In this document: positions 5,882 to 11,260 of the stretch, piece by piece
How positions within the stretch are numbered: the first letter of the stretch is position 1
Layout of the letters: every line of letters begins with the position of its first letter
Program-made: the position numbers and the translations under genes
From: Nitrospirota bacterium
GTDB taxonomy: Bacteria; Nitrospirota; RBG-16-64-22; JACRHK01
Assembly (NCBI GenBank): GCA_016217625.1
Contig: JACRHK010000187.1
Span: 1 to 11,260, forward strand
Length of the DNA stretch: 11,260 nt
Direction: 5' to 3'
Notes under the pieces: model-generated
Databases searched by the model: none
What the model was told of the DNA's origin: nothing
What the model saw: the letters and a program-made list of their open reading frames with translations, nothing else

Positions 5882-6036
5882 GCACCATGCTTTTGGCCCC
5901 GATCCGAAAAGAGAGCAGTAAGGGATCCATTTCGCGTAGCGAAGGGAACGGCGGGTAGGGTCCGCGAGACTCCGTGCCGTGCACTGCTGAATTTGAGCGT
6001 TTCGGGTCGGGGTTGGCCCAACACGAGGGAGGCGCC

Positions 6037-6636
6037 ATGCAGGTGCTCATCCGCGACATCCCTCCAGAGGGGCTCTGCGTCGATTCGGATCTCTCCCCCG
6101 CCCAACTGCAGCTTGCGGGGGCGCAGGAGAAGAAGGCAGCCCTCCACCCCCCGGAGGTGGCCCTGGAGGTGGAAGGACCGGTACATGTGACCGCGGAGAT
6201 CCGCCCGGTGGGCACTACCCTTTGGGTGGTGGGGGAGACGACCGCCGTGGTGCAGCTTACCTGCAGCCGTTGTCTCAAACCCTTCCGGTCCCCGATCCGG
6301 GCGCTGTTCCAACTCCGGTATCTCCCGCTGGAAGAGTTGGGGAAAGCGGCGGAGCAGGAGCTCTCCGCCGGGGATCTCGACGTCGCCTTCTTTCAGGGAG
6401 ACGCGCTGGATCTGACGCACGTGGTCCGGGAACAGATTCTCCTCGCGCTTCCCATGCAGCCTCAGTGTCGGGAGACCTGCAAGGGGCTCTGCCCCCGCTG
6501 CGGGCAGGACTGGAACGAAGGACCCTGCCCCTGCGCGACGGACGAGCCGGACCCCCGTCTGGCCATCCTCCAGGCGTGGTCGCAGCGAGAGCAGACGGGG
6601 GGGACCTCGAAGAAGAAACCCCGGCATCATGCCTAA
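6037..6636 (+). CDS. yceD: YceD/DUF177 family protein
   Basis: A 199-residue protein of the DUF177 family. The family almost always sits directly upstream of rpmF and has been linked to 23S rRNA metabolism in E. coli and plants; its exact activity is not shown by sequence. The core motif CSRCLKPF has Cys76 and Cys79. A Cys-rich C-terminal part (Cys144, Cys148, Cys152, Cys155, Cys164, Cys166; CPRCGQDWNEGPCPC) suggests an added zinc site. The family ending DPRLAILQAW (172-181) is followed by a basic tail. I chose ATG 6037 over an upstream in-frame ATG at 5974 because GAGGGAGG lies just before it and MQVLIRDIP matches the expected first strand. It is the first gene of the operon, 153 bases before rpmF. 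Confidence 0.9.
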   Translation: MQVLIRDIPPEGLCVDSDLSPAQLQLAGAQEKKAALHPPEVALEVEGPVHVTAEIRPVGTTLWVVGETTAVVQLTCSRCLKPFRSPIRALFQLRYLPLEELGKAAEQELSAGDLDVAFFQGDALDLTHVVREQILLALPMQPQCRETCKGLCPRCGQDWNEGPCPCATDEPDPRLAILQAWSQREQTGGTSKKKPRHHA

Positions 6637-6780
6637 CCACCACGGGTGGCGATTCTCGGTGAACCCCGTACCACGGCTCTCTAAGCCGTGGTATCGAGGG
6701 AATGACCCTTCGGGTATTGTTTAACCATTCCTCCACCCGCCTGAGGCGGGTGGCTTCTTGGTGGTACGGGGTGAAAGGAG
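6636..6780 (+). promoter_or_regulatory. structured leader between yceD and rpmF with mutually exclusive stems
   Basis: Four stems can be drawn. Stem A is a perfect 10 bp hairpin 6669-6678/6684-6693 (TACCACGGCT/AGCCGTGGTA, loop CTCTA). Stem B is a perfect 12 bp long-range pairing 6663-6674/6761-6772 (ACCCCGTACCAC/GTGGTACGGGGT). Stem C is a 9 bp hairpin 6733-6741/6745-6753 (CCACCCGCC/GGCGGGTGG). Stem D is 6700-6704/6726-6730 (GAATG/CATTC) enclosing ACCC-TTC-GGGT (6705-6715). A and B share 6669-6674 and cannot form together. B ends directly against the rpmF Shine-Dalgarno AAAGGAG (6774-6780). This could be a translational switch or L32-responsive leader; an inserted palindromic element is the main alternative. 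Confidence 0.5.
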
Positions 6781-6789
6781 TCTTATTAC

Positions 6790-6972
6790 ATGGGGAACCC
6801 TAAACACAAGATCTCGCGGATGCGCCGGGACAAGCGCCGGACGCACAAGCAGTTATCCCTGCCGGCGCAATCGATCTGCCCCAATTGTCAGGAACCCAAG
6901 CTGCCTCACCACATCTGCACCAACTGCGGCACCTATCGTGGGCGGGAAATCCTCCCTGTCGAGATCGCGTAA
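6790..6972 (+). CDS. rpmF: 50S ribosomal protein L32
   Basis: L32 is a small zinc-binding protein of the large ribosomal subunit. At 60 residues it has the normal length. The N-terminus MGNPKHKISRMRRDKRRTHK is the basic family signature, and Cys30, Cys33, Cys43 and Cys46 (CPNC and CTNC) form the zinc ribbon, so this is the C-plus (zinc) form. AAAGGAG lies 9 bases before the ATG. The yceD-rpmF-plsX order is the classical cluster joining ribosome and lipid synthesis. The structured gap upstream may control it. Confidence 0.97.
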   Translation: MGNPKHKISRMRRDKRRTHKQLSLPAQSICPNCQEPKLPHHICTNCGTYRGREILPVEIA

Positions 6973-6981
6973 CCCTTCCCT

Positions 6982-6998
6982 CCGCCTGCCTTGGCGGG
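6982..6998. repeat. small palindromic hairpin between rpmF and plsX
   Basis: CCGCC (6982-6986) and GGCGG (6993-6997) flank TGCCTT, giving a 5 bp stem in the 51-base rpmF-plsX gap. No T-run follows, so it is not a good terminator. It may be a small dispersed palindrome or a mild attenuating hairpin. Confidence 0.45.
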
Positions 6999-7023
6999 TC
7001 GCGTACCGGGAGATGATGCCTTG

Positions 7024-8061
7024 ATGCGGATCGCAGTGGACGCGATGGGCGGAGACTTCGCCCCGGCCGCCTTGGTGGAAGGGGCGGTGTTGGCGACCCG
7101 CCTTTACGGCCATCATATCCTGCTGGTGGGAGAGGAAGCCGCGATCCGCGCGGAGCTCAAGAAGCATCGCCACGACGATCGCCTCATCGCCGTCTATCAC
7201 GCTTCGCAGGTCGTGAAGATGCAGGATTCCCCCTCCACCGTCCTCCGCCGCAAGAAGGACTCCTCGATCCGCGTCGCGGCGACGCTCGTCAAGGCGGGGG
7301 ACGCGGCGGCCCTGGTCAGCGCCGGTCACACCGGGGCCACCATGGCCACGGCCCTCTTCGTCCTGGGTCTTCTGCCGGGCGTGGAGCGGCCGGCCATCGC
7401 CACGCTGCTGCCCACGCTGCGGGGACGGTCCATCATGGTCGATGTGGGGGCCAACGTGGACTGCAAGCCGGTTCACCTCCTCCAGTTCGGCCTCATGGGC
7501 CACGTCTACGCCCGCCAGGTGCTGGGCAAGGAGGAGCCCACGGTGGGGCTCCTGTCCATCGGAGAGGAAGACACCAAGGGGAACGACCTCACCCGCGAGG
7601 CCTTCAAGCTCTTGAAGGCGTCTCCCCTCCGTTTCATCGGGAACGGGGAGGGGCGGGACGTGTTTTTGGGGAACGCCGATGTCATCGTCTGCGACGGCTT
7701 CATCGGCAACGTCGCCCTCAAGATCAGCGAAGGGGTGGCCGACGTGCTGGGCAAACTCCTGAAGCGGGAGATCGCTCAGGCCGCGCTGGGGAAAGTGGGG
7801 TACCTCTTCCTCCGCCCGGCCTTCAACCGCTTTCGGCGGCGGGTGGATTACGCCGAATACGGCGGCGCGCCCCTGTTAGGGGTCAACGGCATCTGCATCA
7901 TCAGCCACGGCCGCTCGTCGCCCAAGGCGATCAAGAACGCCATCCGGGTGGCCGCGGAAGTCTCCAGCGCGGCGATGCATCAACAGATCCAGGAGGCCGT
8001 CCAGGCGGCGATGCCGGTCCCCCCCGCTTCCCGACCGGCAAAGATGGAGCAGCCGGCGTGA
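7024..8061 (+). CDS. plsX: phosphate acyltransferase PlsX
   Basis: PlsX converts acyl-ACP and inorganic phosphate to acyl-phosphate, the acyl donor for PlsY in phospholipid synthesis, at the cytoplasmic face of the membrane. The 345-residue length is normal. Family motifs are MRIAVDAMGGDFAP (1-14), SAGHTGATMA (about 99-108), DVGANVDCKP (about 140-149), the GNGEGRDVFLG region (about 206-216) and CDGFIGNVALK. I chose ATG 7024 because it begins exactly at the family N-terminus; GGGAG at 7008-7012 is a slightly distant Shine-Dalgarno. An in-frame start at 6991 would add 11 atypical residues. Its TGA overlaps the GTG of fabH by two bases, indicating translational coupling. Confidence 0.97.
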   Translation: MRIAVDAMGGDFAPAALVEGAVLATRLYGHHILLVGEEAAIRAELKKHRHDDRLIAVYHASQVVKMQDSPSTVLRRKKDSSIRVAATLVKAGDAAALVSAGHTGATMATALFVLGLLPGVERPAIATLLPTLRGRSIMVDVGANVDCKPVHLLQFGLMGHVYARQVLGKEEPTVGLLSIGEEDTKGNDLTREAFKLLKASPLRFIGNGEGRDVFLGNADVIVCDGFIGNVALKISEGVADVLGKLLKREIAQAALGKVGYLFLRPAFNRFRRRVDYAEYGGAPLLGVNGICIISHGRSSPKAIKNAIRVAAEVSSAAMHQQIQEAVQAAMPVPPASRPAKMEQPA

Positions 8062-9110
8062 CAACACGGCGTCCTCAGACTCCCCGGCGCGTGAAGCCCG
8101 TTGGGTCGGGGCGCTTCGCGGTCGGCCCGGCGTTGCGCACCCGGATCGTGGGGACCGGCTCCTACGCCCCCCCGACCGTCCTGACCAACCGGGATCTCGA
8201 ACGGATGGTCGACACCTCCGACGCATGGATCCTCGAACGGACCGGCATCCGGGAGCGGCGGATCGCCGGCCACGACGAGGCGGCCTCCGACCTGGCCCGG
8301 GAGGCGGCGCGGCACGCCTTGCGGATGGCCGACGTGAGGCCCAAGGAATTGGACCTCATCCTGGTGGCCACCTCCACCCCCGACATGGTCTTCCCCTCCA
8401 CGGCCTGCGTGCTCCAGAAGATGCTGGGGGCGAAGCAGGCGGCCGCCTTCGACCTCTCGGCGGCTTGCTCCGGCTTTCTCTACGGCCTGGCCGTGGCCGA
8501 TCAGTTCCTCCGTTGCGGGACCTACAAGAAGGTCCTCCTCGTGGGCAGCGAGATCTTCTCCCGGATCGTGGACTGGCAGGACCGGGCCACCTGCGTCCTC
8601 TTCGGCGACGGCGCGGGCGCCGTGGTACTGCAGGCCGAGCGGGGGCGCCGAGGGCTTCTCTCCACGCATCTGCACTCTGACGGTAACCAGGGGCACCTCC
8701 TCTACGTCCCGGCAGGCGGCTCCCGTATCCCCGCCACGCCCAAATCGCTGGAGGAAGGGCTTCATTTCGTGAAGATGAAGGGGAATGAGACGTTCCGCGT
8801 GGCCGTCCGCGCGCTCGAAGCCGTGGTGACGGAGACCTTGCAGAACCACGGGCTCCCCCCCTCCGCCATCGACCTGCTCATCCCCCACCAGGCGAACTTC
8901 CGGATCATCCGGGCGATGGCCGAGCGGCTGGGGCTGCCGATGGATCGCGTCGTGGTGAACCTGGATCGGTACGGCAACACCTCCGCCGCCTCCATCCCCA
9001 TGGCCCTGGATGAGGCCGTGCGGGACGGGCGGGTGCAAGCCGGCCACTTGATCCTCTTCGAGGCGTTCGGCGGGGGGCTCACCTGGGCCTCGGCGCTGTA
9101 TCGGTGGTAA
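8058..9110 (+). CDS. fabH: beta-ketoacyl-ACP synthase III
   Basis: FabH starts fatty-acid synthesis by condensing acetyl-CoA (or another short acyl-CoA) with malonyl-ACP. The thiolase-fold catalytic triad is complete: Cys137 in SAACSGF, His277 in PHQANFR and Asn307 in YGNTSAAS. The substrate-gating and dimer motifs DTSDAWILERTGIRERRI (52-69) and GDGAGAVVL (183-191) are present. At 350 residues it is longer than the usual 310-330, because about 26 basic, Pro-rich residues precede RTRIVGTGSYAP. GGAG at 8046-8049 is well spaced for the GTG at 8058, and the start overlaps the plsX stop, so I keep the long form. GTG 8091 would be a shorter alternative without a clear Shine-Dalgarno. FabD follows after a repeat-filled gap. 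Confidence 0.96.
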   Translation: MTTRRPQTPRRVKPVGSGRFAVGPALRTRIVGTGSYAPPTVLTNRDLERMVDTSDAWILERTGIRERRIAGHDEAASDLAREAARHALRMADVRPKELDLILVATSTPDMVFPSTACVLQKMLGAKQAAAFDLSAACSGFLYGLAVADQFLRCGTYKKVLLVGSEIFSRIVDWQDRATCVLFGDGAGAVVLQAERGRRGLLSTHLHSDGNQGHLLYVPAGGSRIPATPKSLEEGLHFVKMKGNETFRVAVRALEAVVTETLQNHGLPPSAIDLLIPHQANFRIIRAMAERLGLPMDRVVVNLDRYGNTSAASIPMALDEAVRDGRVQAGHLILFEAFGGGLTWASALYRW

Positions 9111-9115
9111 TGAGA

Positions 9116-9210
9116 ATAATGCGGAATGGAGAATGCAGTATGCAGAATGGGGAATGAATGAAGGGAAGAAATGAAATACCGCATTCCGCACTTCGCATTC
9201 CGCATTTGAA
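9116..9210. repeat. inverted degenerate repeat between fabH and fabD, word GCGGAATGC
   Basis: The left arm (about 9118-9160) repeats variants of GCGGAATGG, AGAATGCAG and AGAATGGGG. The right arm (9179-9210) holds GCATTCCGC exactly at 9181-9189 and 9195-9203. The arms are separated by an A-rich centre (AAGGGAAGAAATGAAATA). They can fold as an imperfect hairpin inside the operon transcript. The word is the same as at 3190-3256. The element ends 14 bases before the fabD ATG and fills almost the whole gap. Confidence 0.85.
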
Positions 9211-9223
9211 TGACCATTTGACC

Positions 9224-10174
9224 ATGCTCAACACGCAGAAAATCGCCCTCCTCTTCCCCGGCCAGGGTTCCCAGGCCGTGGGGATGGGCCGGGAACTGGC
9301 CGATCGGTTTCCCGAAGCCCGGGCAACCCTGGAGGAAGCCGGGGAGGTTCTGGGGTACGACCTCGCCGCGCTCTGCTGGCACGGCCCCAGAGCCCAGCTC
9401 GACCGCACGGAGTTTACCCAACCGGCCCTCCTGGCTGTGGGCACGGCCGCCTGGCGGATCCTCTCCCGTCGCCTCTCGTTGTCGAACCTGGCGGCCGCCG
9501 GCCATTCCCTGGGGGAGTACACGGCCCTTGTCGCCGCCGGAGGGATCCCTTACCATGACGCCCTGCGCCTAGTGCGCAACCGCGGACGCTACATGCAAGA
9601 AGCCGTGCCGGAAGGCCGGGGGCTGATGGCGGCCCTGCTCGGTCTCCAGCGGGAGACCGTGGAAGCCCTCTGCCGGGAGGCTTCGCAGCGGGGCATCGTC
9701 GTTCCGGCCAACTATAACTGTCCCGGACAGATCGTCATCGCCGGTGAGAAGCCCGCCGTGGAAGAGGCCATGCGCCTCGCCAACGAGCGGGGCGCCCAGC
9801 GGGCGATCTCCCTCCCCGTCAGCGTCCCCTCTCACTCCCCGCTCATGGAGCCCGCAGCCAGACGGCTGGCGGAAAACCTCGACAAAACCCCGTTGGCGGA
9901 CCTCCGCCTGCCCGTCGTGGGGAACGCCACGGCGCGGTATCTGCGGCACGCGGGGGAGGTCCGGGAAGCGCTCGTCCGCCAACTGGCCAGCCCGGTCTAC
10001 TGGGAAGACTCCGTCCGCCTGCTTCTCAAGGACGGGTACACGACCTTCCTCGAGCTGGGGCCGGGGCGCGTCCTCGCCGGACTCCTGAAGCGGATTGACC
10101 GGAGCGTCGAGGTCCTGAACATCGAAGACGGCCGCGGGGTGGACGCGGTGCTTGAAAAACTAGGTGAGTCGTGA
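9224..10174 (+). CDS. fabD: malonyl CoA-ACP transacylase
   Basis: FabD moves malonyl from CoA to holo-ACP, supplying the extender for fatty-acid elongation. The protein is 316 residues, the usual size. LFPGQGSQAVGMG (10-22) is the N-terminal signature. The nucleophile elbow GHSLGEY holds Ser95, with Arg120 (LVRNRGRYMQ) for malonyl binding and His204 (VPSHSPLM) as base. ELGPGRVLAGLLKR near the C-terminus is typical. ATG 9224 begins exactly at the family N-terminus. No Shine-Dalgarno precedes it, because the repeat element and a TGACCATTTGACC stretch occupy the region. A start at 9158 would add 22 residues encoded by repeat sequence and is unlikely. The gene follows fabH by 113 bases. Confidence 0.97.
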   Translation: MLNTQKIALLFPGQGSQAVGMGRELADRFPEARATLEEAGEVLGYDLAALCWHGPRAQLDRTEFTQPALLAVGTAAWRILSRRLSLSNLAAAGHSLGEYTALVAAGGIPYHDALRLVRNRGRYMQEAVPEGRGLMAALLGLQRETVEALCREASQRGIVVPANYNCPGQIVIAGEKPAVEEAMRLANERGAQRAISLPVSVPSHSPLMEPAARRLAENLDKTPLADLRLPVVGNATARYLRHAGEVREALVRQLASPVYWEDSVRLLLKDGYTTFLELGPGRVLAGLLKRIDRSVEVLNIEDGRGVDAVLEKLGES

Positions 10175-10183
10175 GTGGTGAAG

Positions 10184-10320
10184 TCACGTTACACGCAGGC
10201 ACGTTACACGCTGCACGTTACACGTTGCACGTTCCACGTTAAGATCTCAAACGTGTGACGTGAGACGTGTGACGTGAGACGCGGATCGTGCAACGTGCGA
10301 CGTGTGGACGTGCAACGCGT
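10184..10320. repeat. long inverted degenerate repeat between fabD and fabG, word CACGTTACACGTTG
   Basis: The left arm (10185-10240) is a run of CACGTTACACG, CACGTTGCACG and CACGTTCCACG variants. The right arm (10250-10320) is the reverse-complement series ACGTGTGACGTGAG, ACGTGCGACGTG and ACGTGCAACG. The centre is AAGATCTCAA. This is the longest repeat in the window and could fold into an imperfect hairpin of over 55 bp per arm within the operon. The 195-base fabD-fabG gap holds this element, the octamers after it and the fabG Shine-Dalgarno; I see no gene. Confidence 0.88.
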
Positions 10321-10324
10321 ACTC

Positions 10325-10349
10325 ACCAATTAACCAATTAACCAATCAC
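10325..10349. repeat. direct ACCAATTA octamer repeats before fabG
   Basis: ACCAATTA is repeated in direct tandem (10325-10332, 10333-10340) and followed by ACCAATCA. There is no inverted arm. It resembles the three-copy octamer array before apt in unit length and copy number, but with a different word. It is clearly AT-rich against the local GC and leads into the fabG translation start region. Confidence 0.75.
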
Positions 10350-10369
10350 CTATGACCTATGGAGGAGCA

Positions 10370-11110
10370 ATGACCCTTCAAGGTAAAGTTGCTATCGTCA
10401 CGGGCGGCGCCCAGGGGATCGGCCGACAGATTGCGTTGACCCTTGCCAACGCGGGAGCCGATGTGGTAATCTCGGACGTGCAAAAGGCCGGGGCGGAGGA
10501 GACGGCTACTCAGGTTACTGCGCTGGGCCGCAGGAGCCTGGCGCTGCAAGTGGACGTGACTTCCTCCACCGAGGTCGAGGGGATGGTCCGGACGACCGTC
10601 GACCGGATGGGGCGCCTGGACATCCTAGTCTGCAACGCGGGGATTACCCGCGATACGCTCCTGATCCGGATGAAAGAAGACGACTGGAACCGCGTCCTGG
10701 ATGTGAACCTCAAGGGAGCCTTCCTCTGCATGAAGGCCGCCGCGCCGATCCTGTCCAAGCAGCGGGGCGGCCGGATCATTGCGATCGCTTCCGTGGTGGC
10801 CGTGCTGGGCAATGTGGGCCAGGCCAACTATGCCGCCTCCAAAGCGGGGCTCATCGGCCTCACCAAAACCGTCGCCCGCGAGTATGCGAGCCGGGGGATC
10901 ACGGTCAACGCCGTCGCCCCGGGGTTTATCGATACGGCCATGACGCGGGCCTTGTCGGAAAAAGTCCGCGAGGAACTCCTCCGCCGGATCCCGCTGGGGC
11001 GGTTGGGCACGCCGGAGGACGTGGCCGCCGCGGTCCGCTTTCTGGCCTCCGATGCGGCCGGGTATCTGACGGGTCAGGTGATTCACGTCAACGGCGGGAT
11101 GTATATGTAA
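10370..11110 (+). CDS. fabG: 3-oxoacyl-ACP reductase
   Basis: FabG uses NADPH to reduce beta-ketoacyl-ACP to beta-hydroxyacyl-ACP, the first reduction of each elongation cycle. It is a classical short-chain dehydrogenase of 246 residues. The cofactor motif TGGAQGIG is at 11-18, CNAG at 88-91, and the catalytic tetrad is Asn113, Ser141, Tyr154 and Lys158 (YAASKAG). The PGFIDTAMT and YLTGQVIHVNGGMYM segments complete the family pattern. CNAG replaces the more usual NNAG, a mild variant. I chose ATG 10370 because GGAGGAG (10361-10367) lies at ideal distance; an ATG at 10352 overlaps that site. It sits between fabD and acpP, the usual place. Confidence 0.97.
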   Translation: MTLQGKVAIVTGGAQGIGRQIALTLANAGADVVISDVQKAGAEETATQVTALGRRSLALQVDVTSSTEVEGMVRTTVDRMGRLDILVCNAGITRDTLLIRMKEDDWNRVLDVNLKGAFLCMKAAAPILSKQRGGRIIAIASVVAVLGNVGQANYAASKAGLIGLTKTVAREYASRGITVNAVAPGFIDTAMTRALSEKVREELLRRIPLGRLGTPEDVAAAVRFLASDAAGYLTGQVIHVNGGMYM

Positions 11111-11111
11111 C

Positions 11112-11215
11112 GTCCAAGGTCCAATGTCCAAGGTCTTCTGTTTTTCGACCTCGGACTTCGGACATCGGACATTAGACATCGCCTGCCTGCCGGCAGGCAG
11201 GGACATCGGACATCA
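11112..11215. repeat. inverted degenerate repeat between fabG and acpP, word GTCCAATGTCCAAGG
   Basis: The left arm (11112-11135) repeats GTCCAAG, GTCCAAT and GTCCAAG. The right arm (11147-11180 and 11202-11215) repeats CGGACTT, CGGACAT and AGACATC in reverse complement. The spacer holds TTCTGTTTTT. A separate perfect palindrome (11182-11201) interrupts the right arm. The element fills most of the 128-base gap before acpP. Confidence 0.85.
11182..11201. repeat. perfect 20 bp palindrome inside the fabG-acpP repeat
   Basis: CCTGCCTGCCGGCAGGCAGG reads identically on both strands. It splits the GGACATC series of the right arm: GACATC precedes it and GACATCGGACATC resumes directly after it. It looks inserted into, or grown within, the older repeat. 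Confidence 0.85.
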
Positions 11216-11238
11216 TCACACAGGAGGTGAAAGGATCT

Positions 11239-11260
11239 ATGGCTGTCGCAGAACGGGTGA
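11239..11260 (+). CDS. acpP: acyl carrier protein, 5' end only
   Basis: Only the first seven codons (MAVAERV) are in the window, so identity rests mainly on position. acpP directly follows fabG in the classical fab cluster, and a short acidic-helical start of this kind fits ACP. AGGAGGTGA (11222-11230) is a full-length anti-16S match, with a second AAGGA closer to the ATG. This very strong site suits a highly expressed protein. The gene runs off the right edge. Confidence 0.7.

Noticed and set aside
5751..6278. N-terminal extension of the DUF523 frame to residue 336
   Set aside because: The added part runs through the divergent promoters and the yceD start in antisense, and the DUF523 family begins at the WVLVSACL segment.
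6636..6780. IS200/IS605 end or decayed insertion sequence
   Set aside because: The palindromes would fit, but there is no transposase or guide-RNA-like gene, no target-site evidence, and the element lies tight against a ribosome-binding site. Kept only as an alternative.
10184..10320. CRISPR-like array
   Set aside because: Units are short and degenerate, spacers are not unique or of constant length, arms are inverted relative to each other, and no cas gene is present.

Overview
The window is GC-rich bacterial chromosome with ordinary housekeeping genes in two opposed blocks. A two-membrane (Gram-negative-type) bacterium is suggested by the lipoprotein M23 peptidase next to an RpoS-like sigma factor, as in nlpD-rpoS. 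The GC content and the many short degenerate intergenic repeats would suit an uncultivated lineage such as NC10/Methylomirabilota, Rokubacteria, Nitrospirota or the former Deltaproteobacteria. That placement is a guess; nothing here fixes the phylum.

Layout. Bases 1-150 hold no gene but can fold into a long GC-rich rod. A plus-strand patatin-like hydrolase (237-1034) follows a strong sigma70-type promoter that would give an almost leaderless mRNA; its frame is broken by an amber codon at 771-773. From 1114 to 5750 everything is on the minus strand. Read in transcription order this is a DUF523 protein, a rhomboid protease, a zinc-ribbon/receiver-domain protein, tRNA-Pro(CGG) with its own promoter and encoded CCA, an M23 peptidase lipoprotein, an RpoS-like sigma factor and adenine phosphoribosyltransferase (apt). 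The block ends in a two-tier hairpin with a T-run at 1061-1107.

A divergent control region (5751-6036) holds a minus promoter for the DUF523 gene and a perfect-consensus plus promoter (TTGACA, 17 bp, TATAAT). From there the plus strand carries the classical fatty-acid synthesis cluster: yceD (DUF177), rpmF (L32), plsX, fabH, fabD, fabG and the first codons of acpP at the right edge. FabD loads malonyl onto ACP, FabH starts the chain, FabG does the first reduction, and PlsX passes finished acyl chains to phospholipid synthesis.

The unusual layer lies between the genes. Most gaps hold a short-word degenerate repeat, usually a left arm of 7-9 bp words followed by a right arm of the same words in reverse complement, with a different word at nearly every locus. 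These repeats touch coding sequence: apt starts inside one, the DUF523 protein ends inside one, and fabD starts beside one without a Shine-Dalgarno. The yceD-rpmF gap holds a different, better-formed structure with two mutually exclusive perfect stems next to the rpmF ribosome-binding site. I see no phage, CRISPR, transposase or defence system.
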